A stretch of DNA of 64,000 nucleotides from Oscillospiraceae bacterium (GCA_015065385.1 SVQK01000044.1:1-64000); one strand, 5' to 3'. Positions 18,180 to 28,260 are shown, numbered from the stretch's first letter. Program-made: numbers and translations. The notes: generated from the letters alone by a model not told the origin.

Positions 18180-20573
18180 ATGCTCAAAGAAAAGTTCAGG
18201 CAATACTCCAATGTGTTTCAGTATTTCAGCGGCATGGGAAATCGAAGACTGTCGGCATTGCTTCTCGCGGTGGCAACGCTTTTCTGCGGATGTACGAAAA
18301 ACGAAAAAGCCCCGGTCACAGACAGCGCCGCAGATTCGCCGAGCGGGGAGGAGATCGTCGAAAAGACGGACATGCTCACGCATATTTACCGCGGATCGGC
18401 TTACCCCATGCCGGAGGGAGTTTCCGTTGACGGTCTGATGACGAATGCGTGGTTCGACTCCGAAACCGGTGAGGTGACCTGCGTCGTCCGGGATGGGAAC
18501 GGCGGCACACGGCTTCTGACCGTCGGCGATAAGGGCGTGGTCGGGGACGAGGACCTCGGCGTCCCGGAGGACAGGGAATTTTACCGCGCCGCGTTCCGGA
18601 AGAACTTTTGCTTCTATCTGACTTACGAGGTCACCTATGAGACGGAGGGCTCGAACCGGTTCTATCTCAATCGTTACAACCGCAATACCGGAAAAACGAA
18701 GCAGAGCGAATCCCTTGGGCCGCTTTTCGGGAAATCGGGCTTGAACGGCTTCACCGACATGGCGGTGGATACGGAAAACCGCGTCTGGCTCCTCGGCGGC
18801 GGGGAGATCTGGATCCTCTCCTCCGAGCTGGCCCCGGTGAACACCCTCAACGCGATGGTCGTCAACCGGCTCGCGGCGTCGCCCGACGGAACGGTGTGGG
18901 GACTCACGACTGCCGGAGTGCAGGTTTTTGAAGCGGAAAGCATCAAGAGTATACGCGAGCTGACCTTCCCCGAAAGTCCCTCCGCCGTCGTTTTTCCGGA
19001 GGAGGGGGAATACGATTTTCTGTACGCTTCGGACAACGGCATCTTCGGCGCGTCTGTCGGGGAGGAGGGGCAGGTATCCGACACCCTGCTCATGAGCTAT
19101 CAGAACTCCAACGTCACGGCGGGCAATCTGCTCCTCGTCTCATGTGCCGATCCCGCAAGCCTTGTCTTTCTCGAAACGGTAGGTTCTGTCCGCGGTCTTT
19201 CCCTGTACCGGGCGTCGGAGGACGTGAACCTGAACGAGGTGACGGTGCTTGAGATCGCGCAAGCCGTCGATGTGGAAGAAATATCGATGCTCGGCCGCGG
19301 CATCAAAAACGCGATCGTGTCCTTCAACAAAAAACATCCTGACACGCGGATCGTCCTGCGGGATTATTCACAGTACAACACGAAGGAAAACCCGAACGGC
19401 GGCGAAAACAAGCTCATGATCGACATAGTCACGGGCATCTATCGCCCGGATCTGCTCATCGTCAGCACCGAGCGCGGCGGCACCTCCATGCTCGAGCTCA
19501 TCCCGAAGGGGCTGTACACCGATCTCACGCCATTTCTCGAGAAAGACCCGGAGGTCAACATGGAGACGACCTTCGGCGGGATGCGACGGCTGTTCAGCGA
19601 TATGAAGGGCGGAATCTGGGGCATCACGCCGAGCGTTGTGATCCATACCCTGCTTTCAACCGTGGATATGCTCGGAAGATTCGCGGATCGGGAGGCGGAG
19701 GGCTGGACGCTCGCGGAACTGCTCGACTATGCCGAAAACCTTCCCGAGGACGTGACGTTTGAACCCTATCTGACCGAAAAGCGCGCGCAGGAGCTTCTCC
19801 TCGGTCGGGATGCGTTCCGCCCCTTCTATGACCGGGAGAACGCTTCCTGCTCCTTTGACTCCCCGGACTTTATCCGTCTGCTCGGTTTTCTCGCCGGACT
19901 TCCGAAGGACCGTCAGGAACTTCTCCGGGTGTCCGAATTCGACCGGGCGGATTCTGTCGAGCGGTACAGTTATTTCTACAACAACAAAGTCGCGTTGGTT
20001 CCCTTCACGCTCTCCGGACCCGACCGGCTGAGGGACGCGGAATCGCAGTTCGGCACGAAGGACTGGAGGATGATCGGATTCCCCGCCGAGGGCCGCAACG
20101 GAACATATCTGACGACGGACACCTGCCTCGTTATGACCTCGTTCTGCGCCGCACCCGCTGAGGCGTGGGAATGGCTGCGCTCCGTGATGCTCGGAGAGGA
20201 CGACGACTGGAGCTCTGCCCGCTGGTCCTCCCTGAAAAGCGCGTTTGACCGCCGCGCGGAGAACCTATGGAATACGCAGAGTCTCGTTTACTTCAACGGG
20301 CAGACAGAAAGCTATTCAAATTATGAACCCTTTACCGAGGCCGATCTCAAATCTCCCGGCTATATCTGCCGCCTCGACAAAAGCGACACCGACCGTCTCA
20401 AAACCCTGCTTGACGACGTTTTTGGCTATCCCATGATCGACGCCGTACCGGAGGAGGTCACGGAGATCGTGAACGAGGAGATTTCCGCGTTCATCGGCGG
20501 CGTCGGCACATCAGAAGACTGCGCCCGCAAGATCCAGTCCCGCGTGTCGATCTGGCTGGCGGAGCATCAATAA
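18180..20573 (+). CDS. Lipoprotein with C-terminal extracellular solute-binding-protein-like domain
   Basis: Lipobox LLLAVATLFCGC; C-terminal half GRGIKNAIVSFNKKHPDTRIVLRDYSQY...RPDLLIVSTERGG...GLYTDLTPFLEKDP resembles ABC sugar-binding proteins. Confidence 0.8.
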   Translation: MLKEKFRQYSNVFQYFSGMGNRRLSALLLAVATLFCGCTKNEKAPVTDSAADSPSGEEIVEKTDMLTHIYRGSAYPMPEGVSVDGLMTNAWFDSETGEVTCVVRDGNGGTRLLTVGDKGVVGDEDLGVPEDREFYRAAFRKNFCFYLTYEVTYETEGSNRFYLNRYNRNTGKTKQSESLGPLFGKSGLNGFTDMAVDTENRVWLLGGGEIWILSSELAPVNTLNAMVVNRLAASPDGTVWGLTTAGVQVFEAESIKSIRELTFPESPSAVVFPEEGEYDFLYASDNGIFGASVGEEGQVSDTLLMSYQNSNVTAGNLLLVSCADPASLVFLETVGSVRGLSLYRASEDVNLNEVTVLEIAQAVDVEEISMLGRGIKNAIVSFNKKHPDTRIVLRDYSQYNTKENPNGGENKLMIDIVTGIYRPDLLIVSTERGGTSMLELIPKGLYTDLTPFLEKDPEVNMETTFGGMRRLFSDMKGGIWGITPSVVIHTLLSTVDMLGRFADREAEGWTLAELLDYAENLPEDVTFEPYLTEKRAQELLLGRDAFRPFYDRENASCSFDSPDFIRLLGFLAGLPKDRQELLRVSEFDRADSVERYSYFYNNKVALVPFTLSGPDRLRDAESQFGTKDWRMIGFPAEGRNGTYLTTDTCLVMTSFCAAPAEAWEWLRSVMLGEDDDWSSARWSSLKSAFDRRAENLWNTQSLVYFNGQTESYSNYEPFTEADLKSPGYICRLDKSDTDRLKTLLDDVFGYPMIDAVPEEVTEIVNEEISAFIGGVGTSEDCARKIQSRVSIWLAEHQ

Positions 20574-20594
20574 AAGAAGAACGCGGCAAAACCG

Positions 20595-20634
20595 CCCGGA
20601 GCATTTCCGAAACAGGAGCTGCCCGGGCTTTTCC
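20595..20634 (+). terminator. Terminator-like hairpin (twin of 22468-22506)
   Basis: CCCGGAGCATTTCCGAAACAGGAGCTGCCCGGGCTTTTCC. Confidence 0.7.
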
Positions 20635-20690
20635 TTTCCTCCTGGAGCGCAGCGGATCGGGGAGAATACGGGGAAGTTCCGGCCCGGTTC

Positions 20691-20720
20691 TTGACGGACG
20701 GGGCGGATCCGGTATATAAT
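20691..20720 (+). promoter_or_regulatory. Sigma-A type promoter
   Basis: TTGACG-N18-TATAAT upstream of the sigma factor gene. Confidence 0.65.
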
Positions 20721-20862
20721 CGTCTCGGCAAGTCCCGGTTATAAAATGCGGGAAGATTCGTTTTTTTCCGTTTTCGTGTGACCGGAACGGGGGATTTGAC
20801 GCTGTTTGGGGTGAGGGCCGCCCGAGAAAACCGGCGGACGATTCAAAAAGGAGGGGGAGCGC

Positions 20863-21423
20863 ATGGAAGACAGAGCAATCGTCGCGCTGTACCTGAAACG
20901 GGACGAGGACGCCATCGCCGAAAGCGCGCTGAAATACGGGGCGCGTCTGCGGAGCATTTCGCAGGGGATCGTGGAGGACGCGCCGACCGCGGAAGAATGC
21001 GAAAACGACACCTACTTTGAAGCGTGGAGGCGGATCCCTCCGCACGACCCGTCCGAGTACCTGTTCGCGTTTCTCGCGCGGATCATCCGGAATCTGTCCA
21101 TCGACGCCCTCCGGAGGCAGAACCGCCTGAAACGCCGCGCCGACGTCGTGCAGCTCAGCGCGGAGATGGAGGCGTGCATCCCCGCCCCGGACGACACGGC
21201 AGCCCGCGTGGAGGCCCTCGAACTCGGGAAAGCCGTAGGCCGGTATCTGGCCACGCTCTCCGAGGAGAAGCGCGTGCTGTTTGTCCGGCGGTACTGGTAT
21301 CTCGATTCCGTCCCGTCCATCGCGGAGCGGATGAACATGGGGCAGAGCAGGGTGAAAATGACGCTGTTCCGCGTGAGAGCCGGGCTCAGGGAGTTTTTGC
21401 GGAAGGAGAGATACGATCTGTGA
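20863..21423 (+). CDS. RNA polymerase sigma-70 family (ECF-type) sigma factor
   Basis: 186 aa; region 2-like EECENDTYFEAWRRIPPHDPSEYLFAFLARIIRNLSIDALRRQ and region 4-like FVRRYWYLDSVPSIAERMNMGQSRVKMTLFRVRAGLREFL. Confidence 0.93.
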   Translation: MEDRAIVALYLKRDEDAIAESALKYGARLRSISQGIVEDAPTAEECENDTYFEAWRRIPPHDPSEYLFAFLARIIRNLSIDALRRQNRLKRRADVVQLSAEMEACIPAPDDTAARVEALELGKAVGRYLATLSEEKRVLFVRRYWYLDSVPSIAERMNMGQSRVKMTLFRVRAGLREFLRKERYDL

Positions 21424-22436
21424 GAGGCGGGGAGTTTTTGAATGCCGTCGCATACATCGACCCGAAGTGGATCGAGGAGGCCGAATCATTCCGGAAAAGA
21501 CGCGCGCCTCTTTGGAAGCGCATAGCGGCAAGGGCTGCCGGATTTCTTCTCGCGGCGGGATCGCTTTTCCTGCTCGGCGCATGGCTCTTTCTGCCCGTCG
21601 AGCCGCGGGAGGGGAGCGCGCGGATGCTCTATGTCCGCGTTGAAGACAAGGCGGCGGAATATCGGAGCGCGGCGGTGAGCCGGTTTGACGAATGGACGCT
21701 GTCCGCCCGCGTCGGGGAACCGTTCGGGAGCGGGGAAACCGTGTTCCGGCTCAAAGGTACGGAGACGCTCTCCCGCCTGATTCTGCGCCGGCCGGACGGG
21801 AGCTTCGAGCTGTACCGCTTTGTCCGGTTCGAGCCGGATCTGACGGAGCAAACCGTCGATCACCTGATCGAAAGGGACTTTTTCACGGAGGAAGACCGGG
21901 GACTTGTCCGTCTGGGGGCGGAGAACCCCTTCGGAGACGTGCTCGTGCTGATCTATAACGTGCGTGAGGCCGGGGACATCGTCAGCGTGACGTGGGAAAA
22001 GGCGGAATTCGATCACACGAAGATCGGAAAGAGCGTGCGCGTGCCGACGGTCGTGATGAAGGACGCCGCCGACGTTCTGCGGGCTTACGGGATTTTCCGC
22101 GGCCTCGTGAGCGCTCAGGATGAACCGGCCCCCCCCGCGCGGATCACCGCTCAGACTCCGGCTTACCGGGAGGGGGAGGCTCCGCTCAGCATCCAGACGG
22201 GCCGGAAGGTCACGCTCCGGCTGAAAAACGGGGAGACGGTCTCGCTCGAATACGACGCGCTGTCCGGCGTCTTCACGCAGACGTTCCGCTCGCTGTACGA
22301 ACCTGTCTCCGAGGAAGACCGCCTGTGGATCGCAGAGACGGTCGGGATCGACACGGAATGGCGCGATCACGGAGCCGCTTCCCAGCCGCAGGGCATGGAG
22401 ACCGCCCCGCCTCCCGATCCCGGACAACCGGGGTGA
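21420..22436 (+). CDS. Membrane-anchored putative anti-sigma/regulatory partner of the ECF sigma factor
   Basis: GTG start overlapping the sigma stop (gtga); FLNAVAYIDPKWIEEAESF... then single TM RIAARAAGFLLAAGSLFLLGAWLFL and extracytoplasmic domain. Confidence 0.7.
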   Translation: MRGGEFLNAVAYIDPKWIEEAESFRKRRAPLWKRIAARAAGFLLAAGSLFLLGAWLFLPVEPREGSARMLYVRVEDKAAEYRSAAVSRFDEWTLSARVGEPFGSGETVFRLKGTETLSRLILRRPDGSFELYRFVRFEPDLTEQTVDHLIERDFFTEEDRGLVRLGAENPFGDVLVLIYNVREAGDIVSVTWEKAEFDHTKIGKSVRVPTVVMKDAADVLRAYGIFRGLVSAQDEPAPPARITAQTPAYREGEAPLSIQTGRKVTLRLKNGETVSLEYDALSGVFTQTFRSLYEPVSEEDRLWIAETVGIDTEWRDHGAASQPQGMETAPPPDPGQPG

Positions 22437-22467
22437 GGGGGCACAGGATCCCGTGAACAGAAGAATA

Positions 22468-22506
22468 CCCGGAGCATTTCCCAAAAGGATCTGCCCCGGG
22501 CTTTTT
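22468..22506 (+). terminator. Terminator-like hairpin (twin of 20595-20634)
   Basis: CCCGGAGCATTTCCCAAAAGGATCTGCCCCGGGCTTTTT. Confidence 0.75.
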
Positions 22507-22523
22507 CTCTTCCTTTTTCGGCG

Positions 22524-25500
22524 TCACTGTCCCGCGTACTCCGCCATTCTCTCAAAATACATCATCACGCCGTCCGCGATCCCCTGCGCGCCGCGTTCGA
22601 TCCCGGCCTCGGAGGTCATGGTCTCGTATTCCTCCACCGAGGTCATAAAGCCGACCTCGATCAGCGCCTGCGGGAACTTCGGATTGCGGCACATCGCCAG
22701 AGCCTGCCACGACGTCCCGCGATAGTTCCGGTACAGGGCCGACGCGACGGACCGTCCGACGCAGTCCGCCAAAAGCTGTCCGCCCGCCTCGCAGAAGAGC
22801 CCGAGCGTCCCGCGGATCTTCGTGATATCGGAAGAATAGCCCATCGAGTTCTGATGGAGGGAGAGGCAGAGATCCGGCTCCAACGTCTCGAGCAGCTCCG
22901 CGCGGGAGAGCGTATCGAAGGTCACGTCCTCCTCCCGCGTCAGGATCACGTCCGCGCCGAGAGAGGAGAGCTTTTCCGCCGCCGCGAGGGTCAGGGCAAG
23001 GTTGATGTCCTTTTCGCTGTTCGAGAATCCGGGGGCGTCCGACGCGTTATCCGTCAGGGAGGAATTCGCTCTGAGCGGTCCGAACGCGCCGGGATCGCTG
23101 CCCCCGTGGCCCGCGTCCAGCACGATCCGGATCCCGTCGAGCGGCGTGTCCGACTTGAGATCCGCCGCATAGGGATTGCGCAGGATCAGAACGGTCTCCC
23201 CGCTCTCCCGGTATTCGAGATCGAAGCCGTAGAAATTCAGGACGTCCCTGAGGGGGAACACATACCGCACCCGGTCGGAGAAGGGAAGGATCTCGACCGA
23301 GTCAAACAGCGGATTGGACGACACCGACGGGGCGGCCGACCGGGTTCCGTTCACGGAGTAGAAGGTCAGCACGAAGGAACCGTCCTCGACCGTTCCGTTG
23401 TACGGCGGCGCGGCGTCGGAATCCATCCGGAAGACGACCTCTGTGACCCGTCCCCGGTTGAACGTCTCGCCGGACAGAACGGTCGCCCGCCCGGGAAGCA
23501 TCGCGCCGTACAGATCCGCCGTGATGACTTCCTCCGGCTCCGGTTCCGGTTCGGCCTCCGTCTCAGGCTCACCTTCGGATTCTGTCTCAGGTTCCGCCTC
23601 GGATTCGGATTCCGTTTCAGGTTCCGCCTCGGGTCCGGCCGGGGATTCCGCTTCTTCTTCGGAAACGGATTCGGGCTCCGCTTCCGTCTCCGTCGGTTCG
23701 GAACCTGCGGATTCGGGCTCCTCCTCCCCTCGCGGCGCGTCTTCCGCATCTTCGCTGATCGGCGGTTCGGGGAAAAGGGACGCGAAATCGGCGGGATCGA
23801 CGCGGTCAAGCGGAAGCTCCTCCACGTCCCCTTCCGCAACGAATCCGCCCATCCGGAGCAGGTAGAACCCGTCCCGCTGCGCGACCGCCAGATCGGTCAT
23901 CCCGGCGGACTGGACGGTGTAATCGCTGTAGTAGGAGCTCTGCCGGGAGATTTTCAGGGACGTATAGTCCGCCTTCGCTCTGACCGGAACGCCCGCGTGT
24001 TCTCCGAGCGTCCTCACCCGGATCCCGTCCCGCGTCAGGGGCTCGTCCGAATCCGGATGCGTGGCCGTAAAGCGCACCGGGCCGCAGTCCCAGAGGTAGT
24101 TCGCAGGGGCCTCGGGCAGCTTCGCGTTCGCGCCGTAGGAGATGTAGACCCAGCCGTCCTCCGTCTTTTCCTTCGACGGGCTGGAGAGCGGGACCAGCTT
24201 TGTGACGAGCCCGCCGATGTCCGCCGTGACGTCCGATCCCGCCGGAGCCGTGCAGGACACCCAGAGAATGTCCTCGTCCGTCATGACGTCGGTCACGGGA
24301 TAGGACCAGGTGACGGCGAGGCGGTCAAGGACGGTCAGCTCTTCCTCCTCTTGGGCAGGGTCAGGGTCCGGATCGGCCTCGGAAAGCTCCGTCTCTTCCA
24401 CGGCGGAGGTCTTTTTGCCGAACCAGATCGTGTAGACGTACTTCTTTCCGTTCTGCTCGAAGACGAAGGTGTTCTCCCCGGGATCCAGCGTCACGACAAA
24501 GCTGAAAAATCCGCTCTTGGTCCGCCCGACCTTCCGCCCGTCCACGGTCAGGGGATAGTAGGGGTCGGACATGCCCATGACGTAGGTGGACGCTCCGTCC
24601 AGCTCCGTCCCGGGAAGCGGGGAGGACACCGTGACACCGAGCCCGTTCGAGAGGGTGGGAGAGTAGATGATCTCCGGCTCGAACGCCTCCTTCGTGTCGT
24701 CCGACGCGCCGCGGGAGTTCCGTTTCAGCTCGTCGTAGCCGTAAAGGATGGAGCCGTAGTAGGACCGCTCGCTCCGTGCGTAGGTGATCTGCTGGCAGAG
24801 CTGCCCCGCGGGATCCGGCCAGTCCGGTTCGTCGTATTTATAACAGGCGTGGGACACCCAGAGCTTGATATCCGTGCCGTCCAGCCGGTCGTTCCACCAG
24901 CGGACCATGGTGTCGAAGGGGGCCTGATCCGTCTCGAAATCCCAGTAGATCTGCGGGGAGAGGAAGTCCACGGAGCCCGCCTCGATCCACGCCGGAGCGT
25001 CGCAGTAAAGGGATTTGTAGGCCTCGAAGGAACGGGAGTCCGAACCGCCGTTTTTTCCGTCGCTGTTCTGCCACACGCCGTAGGGGGACACGCCGAAGAC
25101 GCACTCCGGATCGATGAACCGCACGGTGTCGTGGACGAGCCCGACGAGCCGGTTGATGTTGTCCCGCCTCCAGTCCCCCCGGTCGTCGAAGTCGCCGCCG
25201 TACAGACGGAAGGTCTTGTCGTCGCCGAAGTCCGCCTGACGCCCGTCGTCTCCGTTCACCGGATAAGGGTAGAAATAGTCGTCGAAGGCCACGCCGTCCA
25301 CGTCGTACTTCATGACGATCTCCCGCACGCCGTCCGTGATGAACTGCCGCACCTCGGGGAGACCGGCGTCGAAGTACAGCCGCCCGTCCGCGTAGGCCAC
25401 GGTCCATTCGGGGTGCTCCTTCGCCGGGTGTCCCGCGGGAAGGGCGGAGACGTCCGTGCCGAGCAGGGTCGCCCTCAGCGGATTGACCCACGCGAATACG

Positions 25501-25958
25501 CGGATGTTCCTCGGCCGCGCCGTCTCGACCAGATAGCGGAGGGGATCGAAGGTCAGAGTCCCCGCGGTGGAAAGGGCCTGCGAGACGGGGAAGAGGTCGC
25601 TGTCATAGAGCGCGTCTCCGGCGGTACGGACCTGAAAGAAGATCGCGTTCAGCCGGTTTTCCTCCATGACGGAGAGGATCTCGTCGAGCTCCGCCCGCAG
25701 CTCGTCCGCCGAGAGATCGGTTCGGGAGGGATAATCCAGATTCCAGACGGAGGCGATCCAGACGCCGCGCAGCTCGGAATCCGGGTCGATCAGGTGTCCG
25801 GCCTCGACGCTCGGCACGGGGGACGGTTCGGCGGGATTGGAGGTCACGGGGAGCTCCTTTCTGCGGCAGGAGGAAAAAAGGATCGGGATCAGACAAAAAA
25901 GCGCAAGGAGCGCGGCAAGGGCGGAAAGTGAAGGTGGGAGGCGGCGTTTCTTCGGCAT
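22524..25958 (-). CDS. Lipoprotein fusion: GHL10/DUF187 glycosyl hydrolase-like domain plus N-acetylmuramoyl-L-alanine amidase (Amidase_3)
   Basis: Lipobox CLIPILFSSC; ELRGVWIASVWNLDYPS...NAIFFQVRTAGDALYDSDLFP (GHL10); C-terminal IRIVLDAGHGGSDPGAFGP...SEKDINLALTLAAAEKL...CLSLHQNSM (amidase). Confidence 0.92.
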   Translation of the reverse strand: MPKKRRLPPSLSALAALLALFCLIPILFSSCRRKELPVTSNPAEPSPVPSVEAGHLIDPDSELRGVWIASVWNLDYPSRTDLSADELRAELDEILSVMEENRLNAIFFQVRTAGDALYDSDLFPVSQALSTAGTLTFDPLRYLVETARPRNIRVFAWVNPLRATLLGTDVSALPAGHPAKEHPEWTVAYADGRLYFDAGLPEVRQFITDGVREIVMKYDVDGVAFDDYFYPYPVNGDDGRQADFGDDKTFRLYGGDFDDRGDWRRDNINRLVGLVHDTVRFIDPECVFGVSPYGVWQNSDGKNGGSDSRSFEAYKSLYCDAPAWIEAGSVDFLSPQIYWDFETDQAPFDTMVRWWNDRLDGTDIKLWVSHACYKYDEPDWPDPAGQLCQQITYARSERSYYGSILYGYDELKRNSRGASDDTKEAFEPEIIYSPTLSNGLGVTVSSPLPGTELDGASTYVMGMSDPYYPLTVDGRKVGRTKSGFFSFVVTLDPGENTFVFEQNGKKYVYTIWFGKKTSAVEETELSEADPDPDPAQEEEELTVLDRLAVTWSYPVTDVMTDEDILWVSCTAPAGSDVTADIGGLVTKLVPLSSPSKEKTEDGWVYISYGANAKLPEAPANYLWDCGPVRFTATHPDSDEPLTRDGIRVRTLGEHAGVPVRAKADYTSLKISRQSSYYSDYTVQSAGMTDLAVAQRDGFYLLRMGGFVAEGDVEELPLDRVDPADFASLFPEPPISEDAEDAPRGEEEPESAGSEPTETEAEPESVSEEEAESPAGPEAEPETESESEAEPETESEGEPETEAEPEPEPEEVITADLYGAMLPGRATVLSGETFNRGRVTEVVFRMDSDAAPPYNGTVEDGSFVLTFYSVNGTRSAAPSVSSNPLFDSVEILPFSDRVRYVFPLRDVLNFYGFDLEYRESGETVLILRNPYAADLKSDTPLDGIRIVLDAGHGGSDPGAFGPLRANSSLTDNASDAPGFSNSEKDINLALTLAAAEKLSSLGADVILTREEDVTFDTLSRAELLETLEPDLCLSLHQNSMGYSSDITKIRGTLGLFCEAGGQLLADCVGRSVASALYRNYRGTSWQALAMCRNPKFPQALIEVGFMTSVEEYETMTSEAGIERGAQGIADGVMMYFERMAEYAGQ

Positions 25959-26123
25959 GGGAGTTCCTTTCGGCATCTGTCCGGATTCCGGACGGAGGGA
26001 CAGGTTTCGACAACATTCCACTTTAATTTTATCACAGACGCCCCCTCATTGCAAGGGGAGGCGGAAAAGAGCCCGGTTTTTTTCCATGCGTATGCGCCGC
26101 TTTCCTCCCGTATGCGGGGAATG

Positions 26124-26154
26124 AAAAAAAGGAGGTTCCCGCGCGGGAGCCTCC
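26124..26154 (-). terminator. Rho-independent terminator
   Basis: Minus strand GGAGGCTCCCGCGCGGGAACCTCCTTTTTTT. Confidence 0.8.
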
Positions 26155-26215
26155 GGAATCGCCGGAAAAGCGGAAAGAGGGCGATCCGCTCCGAACCGCC
26201 CTTTGTTCTGTTTTT

Positions 26216-27097
26216 TCAGTCCTCCGTCACGTCCGACAGCCAGACGACGTCCATATACTCGGCGGGATCGACCGCCTTGCCGTCCACGGCCAGTTCGAAG
26301 TGGAGATGGTTTTCCTCCGCGCTCTCGATGAGGGCTGTCTCGCCGGACGCGCCGATCACCTGCCCCGCGAGCACCTTGTCCCCGGCTTTGGAGATGTTCG
26401 CGCTTTCCTCGCTCAGCCCCGCGTACCGGGTCACGGCTCCCCCGCTGTGTCCGAGCGTCACGGTCCAGCCCATCATGGGATCCTTGGCGACGGATACGAC
26501 CGTTCCGCCGGCGGCGGCCAGAACCGGCGTCCCGGGCGCGCAGGCAAAGTCGATCCCGCCGTGGGTGCGGTAGTCGTCCATGGTTGCGGAGAACACGGGC
26601 ACGGCGAGCGAACAGCCCTTCACCGCCACGGCGTTTTCAAGCGGAGGGCGGAAGGTGGGGAGCAGCTCGTCCGTGAGGTCGGCGGAGGTGGGAACGGCGG
26701 CGGTGTCCCGGTCGGCCTCGGATCCCGCTCCGACTCCGGATCCGGCTTTTCCGTCGGGCGTTTTCTCCACGGAGTTCATTTCGGCTGTCGGGGCCAGACG
26801 CTCGTCAAAGCCCTCGTCCTCCTCTGTTTCACCGGCGGCAGGCGCAAAGGAAGGGGCGGTCTTGCCGTCGCTCTTACCGTTGTCGTCGGAGGGCGCGGGG
26901 GATTTTGCCGGGGCGGAGCTTTCGTCCTCCCTGTCCCGTCCGCCGTTCCATGTCTCCCCCACGGGAGGTTCGTCCGCCGGGGGCTTGGCTTTCCGGTTCG
27001 CGCCGGAGGTGATGGCGATGAGGGCGATCAGGGAGGCGATGAGGATGATGAGGGATGCCGTCAGGATGCGGTTCTGCTTCTTCGCGTTGGTGGTCAT
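26216..27097 (-). CDS. Membrane-anchored M23 (LytM) peptidase family protein
   Basis: TM near N-terminus (ILTASLIILIASLIALIAITSG); DYRTHGGIDFACAPGTPVLAAAGGTVVSV and NHLHFELAVDGKAVDPAEYM. Confidence 0.9.
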   Translation of the reverse strand: MTTNAKKQNRILTASLIILIASLIALIAITSGANRKAKPPADEPPVGETWNGGRDREDESSAPAKSPAPSDDNGKSDGKTAPSFAPAAGETEEDEGFDERLAPTAEMNSVEKTPDGKAGSGVGAGSEADRDTAAVPTSADLTDELLPTFRPPLENAVAVKGCSLAVPVFSATMDDYRTHGGIDFACAPGTPVLAAAGGTVVSVAKDPMMGWTVTLGHSGGAVTRYAGLSEESANISKAGDKVLAGQVIGASGETALIESAEENHLHFELAVDGKAVDPAEYMDVVWLSDVTED

Positions 27098-27210
27098 GAG
27101 ATATCCTTCCTTCTGTCTGTGGATTGGTCGGGAGTATTGTGGACAGAAGGAGGCCGCATTATGCACGGAACCGGGAACAAAAACGAAAACGGAGGGAAAC
27201 GCGGCGGATC

Positions 27211-28194
27211 TTAACCTTTCCGGAACGCTTCGGGATCCACATACTCGTGGCGGATCTCCCCGACTCCGTTTTCCGTGATCCGGAGCACCGTTCCGCCGTT
27301 CAGGGAGGGCTCCCAGTAACAGCCCGCGCCCGCCTTGAGGCTGTAGACAAAGGCCACGCCGCGATGGCGGATCACGGTGTTGTTGACGTGGTCGTGTCCG
27401 GCGATCAGGGTCTTCGTGAGGCCGCCCTCGAGGATCGCGCCGAACATCCCCTCGTCGGCGGGATAGCTGCAGATCCCCTCGTGGCGCACGCCGAAGGACG
27501 ATTCATATCCCGGATTCCAGACCTCGTCCCCGTCGGCCTGCGCGGGAGTTATCGCTTTCCGGTCGATCCCGGGCTTTTCCGCCGCCGCGTGCGCTTCCCG
27601 GTAGGCATAGATCGGGATGTGCATGAGAAGCGCGGCGTCGCGGCATCCGTCCTCTTTCAGCGCGGCGATCTGTTCCCGATACCACGCGATCTGCTCCGGC
27701 CAGAGCTTCGCCCACTCCATGCTCTCCTCGCCCTTTTCGTTCACATACGGCGCGCGGTCGTGCGAGTCCATGACGATGATCCCTTCCACGGGGCGGCCGT
27801 TTTCCTCGATCCGGATCACGAAGTTGCCGTTGCCGAGATTCGCCGGGCCGCGCTCGTAGAGGCAGAGCGGGCGGGTCAGGTACCGCTTCACCACGGATTC
27901 GATATAGTCCGCGCCTCCCTGATTGTCGTGATTGCCCCACATGACGGTCCACGGGATCCCGAAGGAGTCGAGCAGGTCGGCCAAGGCGTCGTAGGCGAGA
28001 TCGTCTCCGGCCCACGCGAGATCCCCCGATACGGTGATGAGATCGGGCTTCACGCGGCGGCAGAGTTCCGTGACGGTCCCCTCGAGAATGGCGCGGTTCG
28101 GGTGTCCCTCGGCCCACTCCCCGTCGCCGAGCTGGGGATCGGAGAGGTTGAGCAGGATGAAGTCCTTCCCGGGCGTTTTTTTCAGTGCGAACAT
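27211..28194 (-). CDS. Metallophosphoesterase
   Basis: LNLSDPQLGDGEW, VSGDLAWAGDD, TVMWGNHDNQGG, LIAGHDHVN. Confidence 0.92.
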   Translation of the reverse strand: MFALKKTPGKDFILLNLSDPQLGDGEWAEGHPNRAILEGTVTELCRRVKPDLITVSGDLAWAGDDLAYDALADLLDSFGIPWTVMWGNHDNQGGADYIESVVKRYLTRPLCLYERGPANLGNGNFVIRIEENGRPVEGIIVMDSHDRAPYVNEKGEESMEWAKLWPEQIAWYREQIAALKEDGCRDAALLMHIPIYAYREAHAAAEKPGIDRKAITPAQADGDEVWNPGYESSFGVRHEGICSYPADEGMFGAILEGGLTKTLIAGHDHVNNTVIRHRGVAFVYSLKAGAGCYWEPSLNGGTVLRITENGVGEIRHEYVDPEAFRKG

Positions 28195-28231
28195 GGCAGG
28201 ATGCCTCCCGTTCTGATTTGGAATCGGCTCT

Positions 28232-28260
28232 ATTATAGCAAACTCCGCGCGGAATGTCAA
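28232..28260 (-). promoter_or_regulatory. Sigma-A type promoter
   Basis: Minus strand TTGACA-N17-TATAAT. Confidence 0.75.

Noticed and set aside
22854-25931. 1025-aa plus-strand ORF
   Set aside because: Antisense shadow of the GHL10-amidase gene; Arg/Val/Gly-rich low-information translation typical of GC-rich opposite frames.
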